Of a stretch of DNA of 5,247 bases, positions 1 to 5,141 are shown piece by piece. Under the pieces are notes generated by a model. That model made no database searches, had not been told where the DNA came from, and saw only the letters and a list, made by a program, of their open reading frames with translations. The first letter of the stretch is position 1. Every line of letters begins with the position of its first letter. This stretch comes from an uncultured Brachyspira sp. (GTDB taxonomy: Bacteria; Spirochaetota; Brachyspiria; Brachyspirales; Brachyspiraceae): positions 1-5,247 of the forward strand of contig CAKVCJ010000148.1 in the NCBI GenBank assembly GCA_934725655.1. Direction: 5' to 3'. The position numbers and the translations under genes were made by a program.

Positions 1-28
1 GACTTAAGAAAATCAAAATCTTTTTCAT
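1..28 (-). CDS. Start of an unidentified protein, cut by the window edge
   Basis: Only nine codons are visible, reading MKKILIFLS from an ATG at 28-26. The lysines followed by hydrophobic residues would fit the start of a signal peptide or membrane segment, but nothing more can be said about function. Support is contextual: an AGGAG ribosome site lies at 41-45 and a TTGACA/TATAAG promoter on the same strand at 99-127, giving a leader of roughly 60 nt. The gap between AGGAG and the ATG is 12 nt, longer than the 6-8 nt of the other genes here, and an in-frame stop lies three codons upstream, so no earlier ATG start is possible. The gene follows katA on the same strand but is separated from it by a terminator, so it is probably its own transcription unit. 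Confidence 0.5.
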
Positions 29-98
29 AATATTGATTTACTCCTAAATAGTTTTAATTGCCAAATTCAAAAACAGCAGCTCTTGAATTGACACAAGT

Positions 99-127
99 CT
101 TATATAGTAAAATAAAAATTATGTCAA
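99..127 (-). promoter_or_regulatory. Sigma-70-type promoter for the left-edge gene
   Basis: Read on the minus strand, TTGACA (127-122) and TATAAG (104-99) are separated by exactly 17 nt. The -35 is perfect and the -10 differs from consensus at one base. Transcription would start near 92 and run into the gene starting at 28. In such AT-rich DNA -10-like sequences are common, but a perfect TTGACA at correct spacing is not. Confidence 0.6.
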
Positions 128-310
128 TACAAAAATAAAAAATTATATTATTTTTTTCAAAATTATTTTTTATTAGATTAAAATATATTAATGAAGAGTT
201 TTATTAAATAACAAGTTTTTTTTAATAATTTTTTTATTAAATTTTGTATTTAAAAATTTTATAAAATATTTATTTATAAAATATTATCTTAATTAATAAC
301 TCAAAATTAT
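128..310. other. AT-rich noncoding stretch
   Basis: No open frame with a ribosome site is visible on either strand. The stretch consists of A- and T-tracts with one 13-bp direct repeat, TTTATAAAATATT, at 258-270 and 273-285. Together with 311-395 it forms the spacer between the katA terminator and the promoter of the next gene. I see no RNA gene or hairpin with GC content here. Confidence 0.6.
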
Positions 311-380
311 AAATTATGTAAACTAAATTATGTTAATAAAAATATGATAATTAAATTATGTTAATTATATTATGTTAAGT
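311..380. repeat. Five-unit 14-bp tandem repeat, AAATTATGTTAATT type
   Basis: Five consecutive 14-bp units begin at 311, 325, 339, 353 and 367. The units at 325 and 353 share the first 13 bases of the consensus, apart from their final base. The unit at 339 (AAAATATGATAATT) differs from consensus at two positions, and the first and last units differ mainly at the ends. The array lies just downstream of the katA terminator on the minus strand. It is noncoding and its role is unknown; repeated protein-binding sites or slippage-generated filler are both possible. Confidence 0.7.
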
Positions 381-395
381 AAATCATAAATAATT

Positions 396-441
396 AAAAA
401 ACAATAATAGCCGACCGAAAAATATCGATTGACTATTATCG
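396..441 (-). terminator. Intrinsic terminator of katA
   Basis: On the minus strand an 11-bp stem pairs 441-431 with 412-402, including two G-U wobbles. It has an 18-nt loop and is followed by six T residues (401-396). It starts 33 nt after the katA stop codon, in the correct orientation, so it most likely ends the katA transcript. Confidence 0.75.
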
Positions 442-474
442 TATTATTTATGGAGATTGTTATTTGTTAATTGT

Positions 475-1926
475 TTATTTTATATCCTTCTCATCAAAAC
501 CTAATGCTTTGGCAACCCCAAGTCCATAAGCTTTATCAACATTCATACAGTTTTTAATATGTCTTAATTGTACTTCTTTAGTAACACCATTCATATCTCT
601 TGCTGTATTTTCAAATAATACTTGTTTTTGTGCATCTGTCATAAGATTGAATAAAGCTCTTGCATCAGTGTAATAATCATCATCATCTTCTCTATGGTCA
701 TATCTATAAGCATCGCCGTAAATCTTCAAAGGAGGCTCAGCATATTCTTTCTGCTCTTTCCATTCACCTTGAGAGTTTGGCTCATATTCTACTTTAGAAC
801 CATTAGACTCTACTCTCATATATCCGTCTCTGTGATAAGTATTAGCTTTAAACTTAGGAGCATTTACTGGTATGCTTGCATAATTAACACCCAATCTATA
901 TCTTTGTGTATCAGTGTATGAGAATAATCTTCCTTGAAGCATTCTATCTGGTGAGAATCCAATGCCAGGAACTATTGTAGAAGGACTGAATGCTGATTGT
1001 TCTACTTCTGCAAAATAGTTTTCAGGGTTTCTATTTAATTCTAAAACGCCAACATCAATTAAAGGATATTCTTTTTGAGACCAAGTTTTAGTTAAGTCAA
1101 ATGGATTTCTTTTGCTTGCATTTGCCTGCTCTTCTGTCATTATTTGTATTTTCATGTTCCATTTTGGATAGTCGCCCTTTTCTATAGCTTCAAATAAATC
1201 TTTTTGAGAGCTTTCTCTGTCTTTTGCTATTATTGCTGCAGCTTCTTCATCTGTGAGGTTTTTAATTCCTTGCTGAGTTTTGAAATGGAATTTTACCCAA
1301 TATCTTTTACCTTCTTTGTTTATAAAACTGTAAGCATGACTGCTAAACCCATGCATATGCCTATAACTATAAGGTATGCCTCTGTCGCTCATATCTATAG
1401 TTATTTGGTGAATAGCTTCAGGAAGTGAAGTTAAAAAGTCCCATTTGTTTTGAGCACTTCTCATATTAGTTTTAGGGTCCCTTTTTACAGCATGATTTAA
1501 ATCTGGAAATTTCAAAGGGTCTCTAAAATAAAATACAGGAGTATTATTTCCTACCAAGTCCCAGTTTCCTTCTTCAGTATAAAACTTAATAGCAAAACCT
1601 CTTATATCTCTCTCAGCATCAGCCGCTCCCCTCTCTCCAGCAACAGTTGAAAATCGTACAAACAACTCTGTTTTCTTTCCAATCTCAGAGAATATTTTTG
1701 CTTTAGTATATTTTGTTATATCATGAGTAACTGTAAATGTACCATAAGCCCCAGAACCTTTAGCATGCATTCTTCTTTCTGGTATAACTTCTCTATCAAA
1801 ATGTGCCATCTTTTCCATAAACCATACATCTTGAAGCAGCATAGGGCCTCTTGCACCTGCTGTCATAGAATGCTGATTATTCTCTACTGGTGCACCGAAT
1901 TCTGTTGTTAATTTTTTATCTGACAT
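475..1926 (-). CDS. katA: Monofunctional heme catalase
   Basis: Catalase (2 H2O2 to 2 H2O plus O2), a cytoplasmic heme enzyme. The 483-residue length is that of the small-subunit class, without the extra C-terminal domain of large catalases. All key residues are in place: distal His54 in [10 protein letters not shown], distal Asn127 in [10 protein letters not shown], and the proximal heme ligand Tyr337 in [14 protein letters not shown] with Arg333 before it. The His-to-Asn spacing of 73 residues matches bovine catalase (74 and 147). The ATG at 1926 is set by AAGGAG at 1940-1935, 8 nt upstream. The gene has its own promoter (1966-1994) and terminator (396-441), so it is monocistronic and separate from the metalloid genes upstream. 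No frameshift or lost residue is seen. The family assignment is certain; the symbol katA is the customary one for this class. Confidence 0.97.
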   Translation of the reverse strand: MSDKKLTTEFGAPVENNQHSMTAGARGPMLLQDVWFMEKMAHFDREVIPERRMHAKGSGAYGTFTVTHDITKYTKAKIFSEIGKKTELFVRFSTVAGERGAADAERDIRGFAIKFYTEEGNWDLVGNNTPVFYFRDPLKFPDLNHAVKRDPKTNMRSAQNKWDFLTSLPEAIHQITIDMSDRGIPYSYRHMHGFSSHAYSFINKEGKRYWVKFHFKTQQGIKNLTDEEAAAIIAKDRESSQKDLFEAIEKGDYPKWNMKIQIMTEEQANASKRNPFDLTKTWSQKEYPLIDVGVLELNRNPENYFAEVEQSAFSPSTIVPGIGFSPDRMLQGRLFSYTDTQRYRLGVNYASIPVNAPKFKANTYHRDGYMRVESNGSKVEYEPNSQGEWKEQKEYAEPPLKIYGDAYRYDHREDDDDYYTDARALFNLMTDAQKQVLFENTARDMNGVTKEVQLRHIKNCMNVDKAYGLGVAKALGFDEKDIK

Positions 1927-1965
1927 CTTAATTACTCCTTATTAGTATTAATTCTTAATAAATAT

Positions 1966-1994
1966 ATTATACTATATAGATAAACTTATTTCAA
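1966..1994 (-). promoter_or_regulatory. Sigma-70-type katA promoter with A-tract upstream element
   Basis: On the minus strand TTGAAA (1994-1989) and TATAAT (1971-1966) are separated by 17 nt. Transcription would begin near 1959, giving a leader of about 33 nt. Directly upstream two A6 tracts (2013-2008 and 2004-1999) lie 9 bp apart in the repeated unit TAGAAAAAA, resembling an UP element. I could not find a convincing PerR or Fur box around it. Confidence 0.8.
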
Positions 1995-2161
<167 letters not shown>

Positions 2162-2171
2162 ATATAAAAGA

Positions 2172-2513
2172 TTATAAATTAGCTTTCAATAATTCAATGA
2201 TCTCTTCTTTACTTAAGACTTTTCCGTAAGAAAGAACCTTATCATCTAAAACCAAAGCTGGAGTTGACATAACACCATAAAATGCTATATCTTCCATATT
2301 CTCTACATGTTTAATAGCCAAATCAAGCTTAGCTTCTTCAATTGCAGCTATAGTATTTTCTTCTAATTTTCTGCAATTTTCAAAGCCTGTTCCAAGTATT
2401 TTTACCCTCGCACTAATAGGTTCTTCTTGTACTTTTTCCTCTTCACCGAAGGGATCTATAACAGGACCTCAGCCGCAGCCTCCATTACCAAAAAAAAGAT
2501 CTTTTAATGACAT
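2172..2513 (-). CDS. Thioredoxin-fold selenoprotein with GCGUG motif (copy 1, distal)
   Basis: A 113-residue protein if UGA at 2471-2469 is read as selenocysteine (U15). The start ATG at 2513 has AGGAG at 2526-2522, 8 nt upstream; no good start exists after the UGA. The N-terminal tail carries G-G-C13-G-U15-G, then an acidic linker to about residue 33, then a small thioredoxin fold of the MTH895/TM0996 glutaredoxin-like type (residues 34-113). That fold includes the cis-proline motif GVMSTPALV (P85). The usual fold-internal CxxC is reduced to F44-E-N-C47, so one catalytic Cys is lost and the redox pair is probably C13/U15. A potential SECIS hairpin follows the UGA. The gene lies 48 bp after copy 2 and is probably cotranscribed with it. 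Family and reading through UGA are well supported; the substrate is inferred from the ArsR-permease context. Confidence 0.88.
2438..2453 (-). promoter_or_regulatory. Bacterial SECIS-like hairpin, copy 1
   Basis: In the mRNA, CCCUUC (2453-2448) pairs with GAAGAGG (2444-2438), leaving one bulged A, and is capped by a GGU loop (2447-2445). The loop begins 21 nt after the UGA. A G at the first loop position and a UGA-to-loop distance of about 16-37 nt are the known features of bacterial SECIS elements, which bind SelB. This is the most convincing of the three hairpins. Confidence 0.78.
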
Positions 2514-2561
2514 ATAATTTTCTCCTTTTTTTTAAATTTTATTTTTATATAAAACTTTATT

Positions 2562-2870
2562 TTATAACAATTTTTCTTTTAAAATTCCCATTAATTTCTC
2601 TTCTGAAAGAATTTCACCATAAGAAATAAGCTCATCATCTATTATAAGTGCAGGCAAAGTCATAACACCATAATATGACATAATAGCTTTATCATCAGTA
2701 CATTTAATAGAAAAATCAATATTCAATTTATTTACAGCATTTTGCAAATTCAAAAACATATCAGCAGAGTTTTCATTGGATAGTAATAAGATTTTATCAC
2801 TCTCTTTTTGTATACTCTCATCTTCCAGAGGATCTGGCAAACAGCCTCAGCCAAAATCTATTCTTTGCAT
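2562..2870 (-). CDS. Thioredoxin-fold selenoprotein with GUGC motif (copy 2, divergent)
   Basis: A 102-residue protein if UGA at 2849-2847 is selenocysteine (U8). The ATG at 2870 has AGAGG at 2880-2876. Starting at the TTG at 2840 would give a 92-residue protein without a ribosome site and without the conserved tail, so I prefer the full form. The N-terminus is MQRIDFG-U8-G-C10, followed by an acidic linker and the thioredoxin-like fold with the cis-proline motif GVMTLPALI. The position of the family's CxxC reads SNENSAD, so both catalytic cysteines are gone and only the U8/C10 pair remains as a redox or metal-binding centre near the N-terminus. It is the most divergent of the three copies. 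It starts its own transcription unit (promoter 2901-2929) and is followed after 48 bp by copy 1. If the UGA is not decoded, it would be a truncated relic. Confidence 0.83.
2812..2833 (-). promoter_or_regulatory. Bacterial SECIS-like hairpin, copy 2
   Basis: AUCCUCU (2833-2827) pairs with AGAGUAU (2818-2812) around one C-U mismatch. The 8-nt loop begins GG (2826-2819), 20 nt after the UGA. The stem is weaker than in the other copies, and a competing hairpin, CCAGA-UCC-UCUGG, is possible. The support is that loop position and leading G match the other two genes. Confidence 0.55.
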
Positions 2871-2900
2871 ATATACCTCTTAAAAGTTTTTTATATATAC

Positions 2901-2929
2901 ATCATACAGGTATATTGATATAATTGCAA
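2901..2929 (-). promoter_or_regulatory. Promoter of copies 2 and 1, inside duplicate debris
   Basis: On the minus strand TTGCAA (2929-2924) and TATGAT (2906-2901) are 17 nt apart. Transcription would begin near 2894, about 24 nt before the ATG of copy 2. The element lies within sequence resembling the 3' end and downstream region of copy 3. Because a terminator follows copy 3, this promoter would be needed for independent expression of the last two genes. Confidence 0.62.
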
Positions 2930-2951
2930 ATTTATTTTTTAAAAATATCAA
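2903..2951 (-). pseudogene. Relic of the 3' end of a fourth thioredoxin-like gene
   Basis: The minus-strand sequence from 2951 to 2903 aligns with the last codons of copy 3 and the bases after its stop (about 3300-3250). TTGATATTTTTAAAAAATAA in the relic matches TTGAACTATTAAAAGATAA in copy 3, and AATTATATCAATATACC matches AATTATTCCATAATATACC. The alignment needs an 11-bp deletion between two AAATT repeats. The relic sits just where a second thioredoxin gene should end, downstream of the permease relic. The 118 bp between them (2952-3069) are too decayed to align with confidence. The alignment was made by eye in AT-rich DNA, so confidence is moderate. Confidence 0.5.
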
Positions 2952-3038
2952 ATAAATTAAAGCTATAATATTTATTTTTTACAAACTATTTTTCATAAAC
3001 AACTCTTCTGTAAATAAAATCTATCTTCCCGCACAATA

Positions 3039-3059
3039 TGCATAAATGTTTTTTATGCA
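3039..3059. repeat. Short inverted repeat TGCATAAA / TTTATGCA
   Basis: An 8-bp perfect inverted repeat (3039-3046 and 3052-3059) has a 5-nt spacer and is followed on the plus strand by a run of nine A residues. Transcripts passing leftward would form the hairpin after, not before, the T-run, so it does not look like a terminator for this operon. It lies in the decayed stretch between the two gene relics and may have no function. Confidence 0.4.
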
Positions 3060-3069
3060 AAAAAAAAGC

Positions 3070-3226
3070 ATTAAATAAATATCATATCTTCTTCCAATAA
3101 TCCCCGCAACAAACTATAAGCCTTGGCATATTTAGAAACTTTTTAATCATAGAAGGAAGCGAAAGAGCTCTAACAGACATCATAAACTACAAATAGCATC
3201 TAAATCAGCATCTTTATAATAAAAAG
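3070..3226 (-). pseudogene. Frameshifted 3' fragment of a second ArsP-type permease
   Basis: This fragment copies the last ~63 codons of the intact permease (compare 3661-3840). A 36-nt stretch, 3151-3186, matches 3758-3793 with a single mismatch. Read on the minus strand it begins FYYKDADL (intact: LYYKGAGL), hits a stop at 3182-3180, and continues in a shifted frame as FMMSVRALSLPSMIKK (intact: FMMSVTALSLPSMIMIKK). Homology fades near 3070, at the end of the permease gene. No start or 5' part remains. The upstream edge coincides with the terminator stem of copy 3 at 3227. It shows that a permease-thioredoxin unit was once duplicated in tandem here. Confidence 0.88.
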
Positions 3227-3264
3227 CCATAATATACCTAAAAATTAGTATAGGTATATTATGG
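3221..3264 (-). terminator. Intrinsic terminator after copy 3
   Basis: A perfect 14-bp stem, CCATAATATACCTA (3264-3251) with its complement (3240-3227), has a 10-nt loop and is followed by CTTTTT (3226-3221). It begins 13 nt after the stop of copy 3, so it should end the arsR-permease-copy 3 transcript. The stem is AT-rich, so some read-through into copies 2 and 1 is possible. Confidence 0.75.
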
Positions 3265-3277
3265 AATAATTACAAAT

Positions 3278-3598
3278 TTATTGCAATTTATCTTTTAATA
3301 GTTCAATTATTTCATTTTTATTTAGCACTTTGCCATAAGATAATACTTTCTCATCTAATACAAAACCAGGCGTAGACATAACTCCATAAGAAGCTATTTT
3401 TTCCATATCCTGAACATGTCCTACTGTTAAATCAATATTCATTTCTTTCAAAGCTTCCAATGTATTTTCCTCTAATTTTTTGCAGTTAGAACATCCTGGT
3501 CCAAGTATTTTTATTCTAACATTGTTTGTGTTTCCTTCAACTGAAGGTGCACAAGAGCCTCCTCAGCCGCAGCTTGATTGTTTCTTTTTGAAAAACAT
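3278..3598 (-). CDS. Thioredoxin-fold selenoprotein with CGUG motif (copy 3, operon-proximal)
   Basis: A 106-residue protein if UGA at 3565-3563 is selenocysteine (U12). The ATG at 3598 has AGGAG at 3609-3605, 6 nt upstream. The tail reads S-S-C10-G-U12-G-G-S-C16, followed by a linker and, from about residue 27, a complete MTH895/TM0996-like thioredoxin fold. The fold has the catalytic motif GPGC36-S-N-C39-KKLEEN and the cis-proline motif GVMSTPGFV. This is the only copy that keeps both fold-internal cysteines, so it is the least altered; U12 could pair with C10 or C16 and exchange electrons with C36/C39. It follows the permease by 39 bp in the same operon, fitting a partner in metalloid reduction or delivery. 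Ignoring the UGA would leave only a 60-residue fragment from an internal ATG at 3460, lacking every cysteine. Confidence 0.9.
3534..3547 (-). promoter_or_regulatory. Bacterial SECIS-like hairpin, copy 3
   Basis: CCUUC (3547-3543) pairs perfectly with GAAGG (3538-3534) around an AGUU loop (3542-3539). The loop begins 20 nt after the UGA and has G in its second position, as bacterial SECIS elements allow. The stem sequence closely resembles that of copy 1. Confidence 0.72.
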
Positions 3599-3637
3599 AA
3601 TTTTCTCCTTTTTTTATAATGATTTTATACTATAAAA

Positions 3638-4648
3638 TTACACAAATAGAAAATAAAAATTATTAAATAAATACCCTATTATTATTATACCAATAGTAAC
3701 AATACCCACAAAAACTATAAGCAATGGCATTTTTACAACCTTTTTAATCATAATCATAGAAGGAAGCGAAAGAGCTGTAACAGACATCATAAATGATAAT
3801 ATAGTACCTAAACCAGCCCCCTTATAATATAAACTCTCAGCAATAGGAAGTGTTCCAAATATATCTGCATACATTGGAATACCAACTAAAGAAGCCAAAG
3901 GCACAGAATACCAATTATTTTTTCCAAGTATAACATTTATCCACTCTTCAGGTATAACATTATGTATAAAAGCCCCAATTCCTACCCCTATAAATATATA
4001 TAAATAAACCTTTTTTATAGTTTGTTTTACCTGATTTTTTGAATATATTAATCTATCTTTTTTTGTCATCTTCTCTATTTCAATATTGGCATTAGATTTT
4101 ATGTTTTTTACAAAGTCTTCTAAATATCTCTCCATTTTAAGCTTTCCTATTATAGTGCCGCCCAATACAGCAAGTATAAGCCCAACTACAACATAAGCAA
4201 TGGCAATCTTCATTCCAAATACACTCGAAAGAAGTATTAAAGAAGCTAAATCTACAAGCGGTGATGATATTAAAAAAGAAAATGTCATAGATATCGGTAT
4301 ACCCGCAGAAGTAAAACCTATAAAAAGAGGTATATATGAACAAGAGCAAAATGGAGTAACTGTACCAAAAAGTGCTGCTAATATATTTGCTGATATGCCA
4401 TTAAATCTGCCTAATATTTTTTTTGTTCTTTCAGGAGGAAAAAATGATTGAATATACGATATACAAAATATTAACACCGAAAGAAGAATAAATATTTTTA
4501 TAACATCATAAATAAAAAATTGTATAACACCTTTTAATGTTTCTGATAGGGCAAAATTATTTAATATATTGCCTATCAAAACATTAAGCCATTTCATTGA
4601 TATAATTTGATCTTGTATAAAGATAAATATAGTTTTTATGTTTTCCAT
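3638..4648 (-). CDS. ArsP/COG0701-type permease, probable metalloid exporter
   Basis: A 336-residue inner-membrane permease with about eight hydrophobic segments in two halves (roughly 45-165 and 212-330), joined by a charged cytoplasmic loop (170-212, with KKDRLIYSK). The first half carries the signature TPFC101-S-C103-SYIPLFIGF followed by FLISSPLVD; the second half has GIPMYADIFGTLP. These mark the predicted-permease family (DUF318) to which ArsP belongs. Known ArsP proteins export trivalent organoarsenicals using cysteines, and C101/C103 are candidates for such ligands. The ATG at 4648 has AAGG at 4661-4658. The gene lies 18 bp after arsR and 39 bp before selenoprotein copy 3, so it is the middle gene of the operon. 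Other members of the family act on other substrates, so arsenic is inferred from ArsR and the CSC motif. A relic of a second copy lies at 3070-3226. Confidence 0.88.
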   Translation of the reverse strand: MENIKTIFIFIQDQIISMKWLNVLIGNILNNFALSETLKGVIQFFIYDVIKIFILLSVLIFCISYIQSFFPPERTKKILGRFNGISANILAALFGTVTPFCSCSYIPLFIGFTSAGIPISMTFSFLISSPLVDLASLILLSSVFGMKIAIAYVVVGLILAVLGGTIIGKLKMERYLEDFVKNIKSNANIEIEKMTKKDRLIYSKNQVKQTIKKVYLYIFIGVGIGAFIHNVIPEEWINVILGKNNWYSVPLASLVGIPMYADIFGTLPIAESLYYKGAGLGTILSFMMSVTALSLPSMIMIKKVVKMPLLIVFVGIVTIGIIIIGYLFNNFYFLFV

Positions 4649-4666
4649 TTTTACACACCTTAATTT

Positions 4667-4978
4667 TTAATCACATTTACATTTTATTTTTTTATTAGTT
4701 TTTATTTTTTCTCCATAGGAGTTAAGAATATTTTTTGCCTCTTCAAAGCCTTGTTTATTTATACTATAATGCATCCATTTACCTTCTTTTCTCCCATTTA
4801 CTATTTTAGAGTCTAAAAGTATTTTCATATGATGAGATAATGTAGACTGAACTATATTTAATTTTTCCAAAATTTTACAAGCACATATCTCGCCTTCTTT
4901 CAGCATTTCTAATATTTGAAGTCTATTCTCATCACAAAATGCTTTAAACACTAAAGCGTCCTTTTTATAATTTCTCAT
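4667..4978 (-). CDS. ArsR/SmtB-family metalloid-responsive repressor
   Basis: A 103-residue winged-helix repressor that should leave its operator when a thiophilic metal or metalloid binds. The segment GEIC32-A-C34-KILEKL corresponds to the ELCVCDL metalloid site of E. coli plasmid ArsR, where C32, C34 and C37 bind As(III). Here C32 and C34 are present but residue 37 is Leu. The recognition helix is VQSTLSHHMKILLDS (43-57), followed by the wing GRKEGKWMHYSI. C15 and a C-terminal KC100-K-C102-D could supply a further ligand. The frame is open upstream to 5044, but that start would lie in the -35 element; the ATG at 4978, behind GGGAGG at 4988-4983, is the right one. It is the first gene of the operon, 18 bp before the permease, and probably autoregulated through the TCGAT sites at its promoter. 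Confidence 0.93.
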   Translation of the reverse strand: MRNYKKDALVFKAFCDENRLQILEMLKEGEICACKILEKLNIVQSTLSHHMKILLDSKIVNGRKEGKWMHYSINKQGFEEAKNILNSYGEKIKTNKKIKCKCD

Positions 4979-4995
4979 TAAACCTCCCGCAACAC

Positions 4996-5034
4996 ATCGA
5001 ATTTTATCGATATGTATTATAGCAAATATATCGA
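4996..5034 (-). promoter_or_regulatory. Probable ArsR operator, overlapping inverted repeats
   Basis: Three TCGAT-type half-sites cluster on the promoter. TCGATAT (5007-5013) and ATATCGA (5028-5034) form a perfect 7-bp inverted repeat with a 14-nt spacer that contains the -10 element. ATCGA (4996-5000) pairs with TCGAT (5007-5011) across 6 nt around the transcription start. Binding here would block RNA polymerase. Assignment to the ArsR protein encoded next to it is inferred from position. Confidence 0.65.
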
Positions 5035-5044
5035 AGTTTGTCAA
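5016..5044 (-). promoter_or_regulatory. Consensus promoter of the arsR-permease-selenoprotein operon
   Basis: On the minus strand TTGACA (5044-5039) and TATAAT (5021-5016) are separated by 17 nt, a perfect sigma-70-type match. Transcription would begin near 5009 with a leader of about 30 nt. Such an inherently strong promoter fits control by a repressor, and the inverted repeats at 4996-5034 overlap it. Confidence 0.9.
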
Positions 5045-5080
5045 TATGTTTTAATATATATTTCTTACAAAATATCATAC

Positions 5081-5108
5081 TTGCAAAAATATTCAAATAA
5101 TATATTAT
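5081..5108 (+). promoter_or_regulatory. Probable promoter of the flavodoxin-like gene
   Basis: TTGCAA (5081-5086) and TATTAT (5103-5108) are 16 nt apart, each differing from consensus at one or two bases. Transcription would start near 5115, about 27 nt before the ATG. It is divergent from the arsR promoter, with the two -35 elements about 36 bp apart. Confidence 0.55.
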
Positions 5109-5121
5109 TAGATTAATCTAA
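5108..5121. promoter_or_regulatory. Perfect 14-bp palindrome at the flavodoxin start site, possible operator
   Basis: TTAGATTAATCTAA is its own reverse complement. It overlaps the last base of the -10 element and covers the expected transcription start, a typical place for a repressor site. It shares no obvious half-site with the TCGAT repeats of the arsR promoter, so a different regulator is likely. It is too short in spacer to act as a hairpin terminator. Confidence 0.5.
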
Positions 5122-5141
5122 CATTTAAAGGAGATTGTAAA

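Noticed and set aside
311..380. The 14-bp array as a CRISPR array
   Set aside because: Units are contiguous without spacers and too short; no cas gene is in sight.
694..1911. Plus-strand open frames within the catalase gene, and similar frames at 4200-4451 (plus) and 4137-4349 (minus) within the permease
   Set aside because: They overlap well-conserved genes in other frames, lack ribosome sites and have low-complexity, Ser/Phe/Tyr-rich or otherwise shadow-like compositions.
1941..1994. A PerR or Fur box at the katA promoter
   Set aside because: The best alignment to the PerR consensus across the -10 region has only about 10 of 14 matches, which is close to background in such AT-rich DNA.
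3039..3068. A terminator at the TGCATAAA inverted repeat
   Set aside because: For leftward transcription the T-run precedes the stem, and rightward there is an A-run instead of a T-run.
2952..3069. A decayed thioredoxin N-terminus with a TGCGG remnant near 3030-3036
   Set aside because: A short TGTGCGGG resembles the tail motif of copy 3 and is in about the right place, but the match is only a few bases long and the rest does not align by eye.
2469..3565. The three in-frame UGA codons as nonsense mutations making three pseudogenes
   Set aside because: Each gene has only this one interruption, always in the same Cys/Gly motif, with a hairpin at the same distance, a good ribosome site and an otherwise intact protein. 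Independent nonsense mutations would not coincide like this.
4979..5044. A longer ArsR starting at 5044
   Set aside because: The extension would start inside the -35 element, contain the -10 and operator, and has no ribosome site. The ATG at 4978 behind GGGAGG gives the usual ArsR length.
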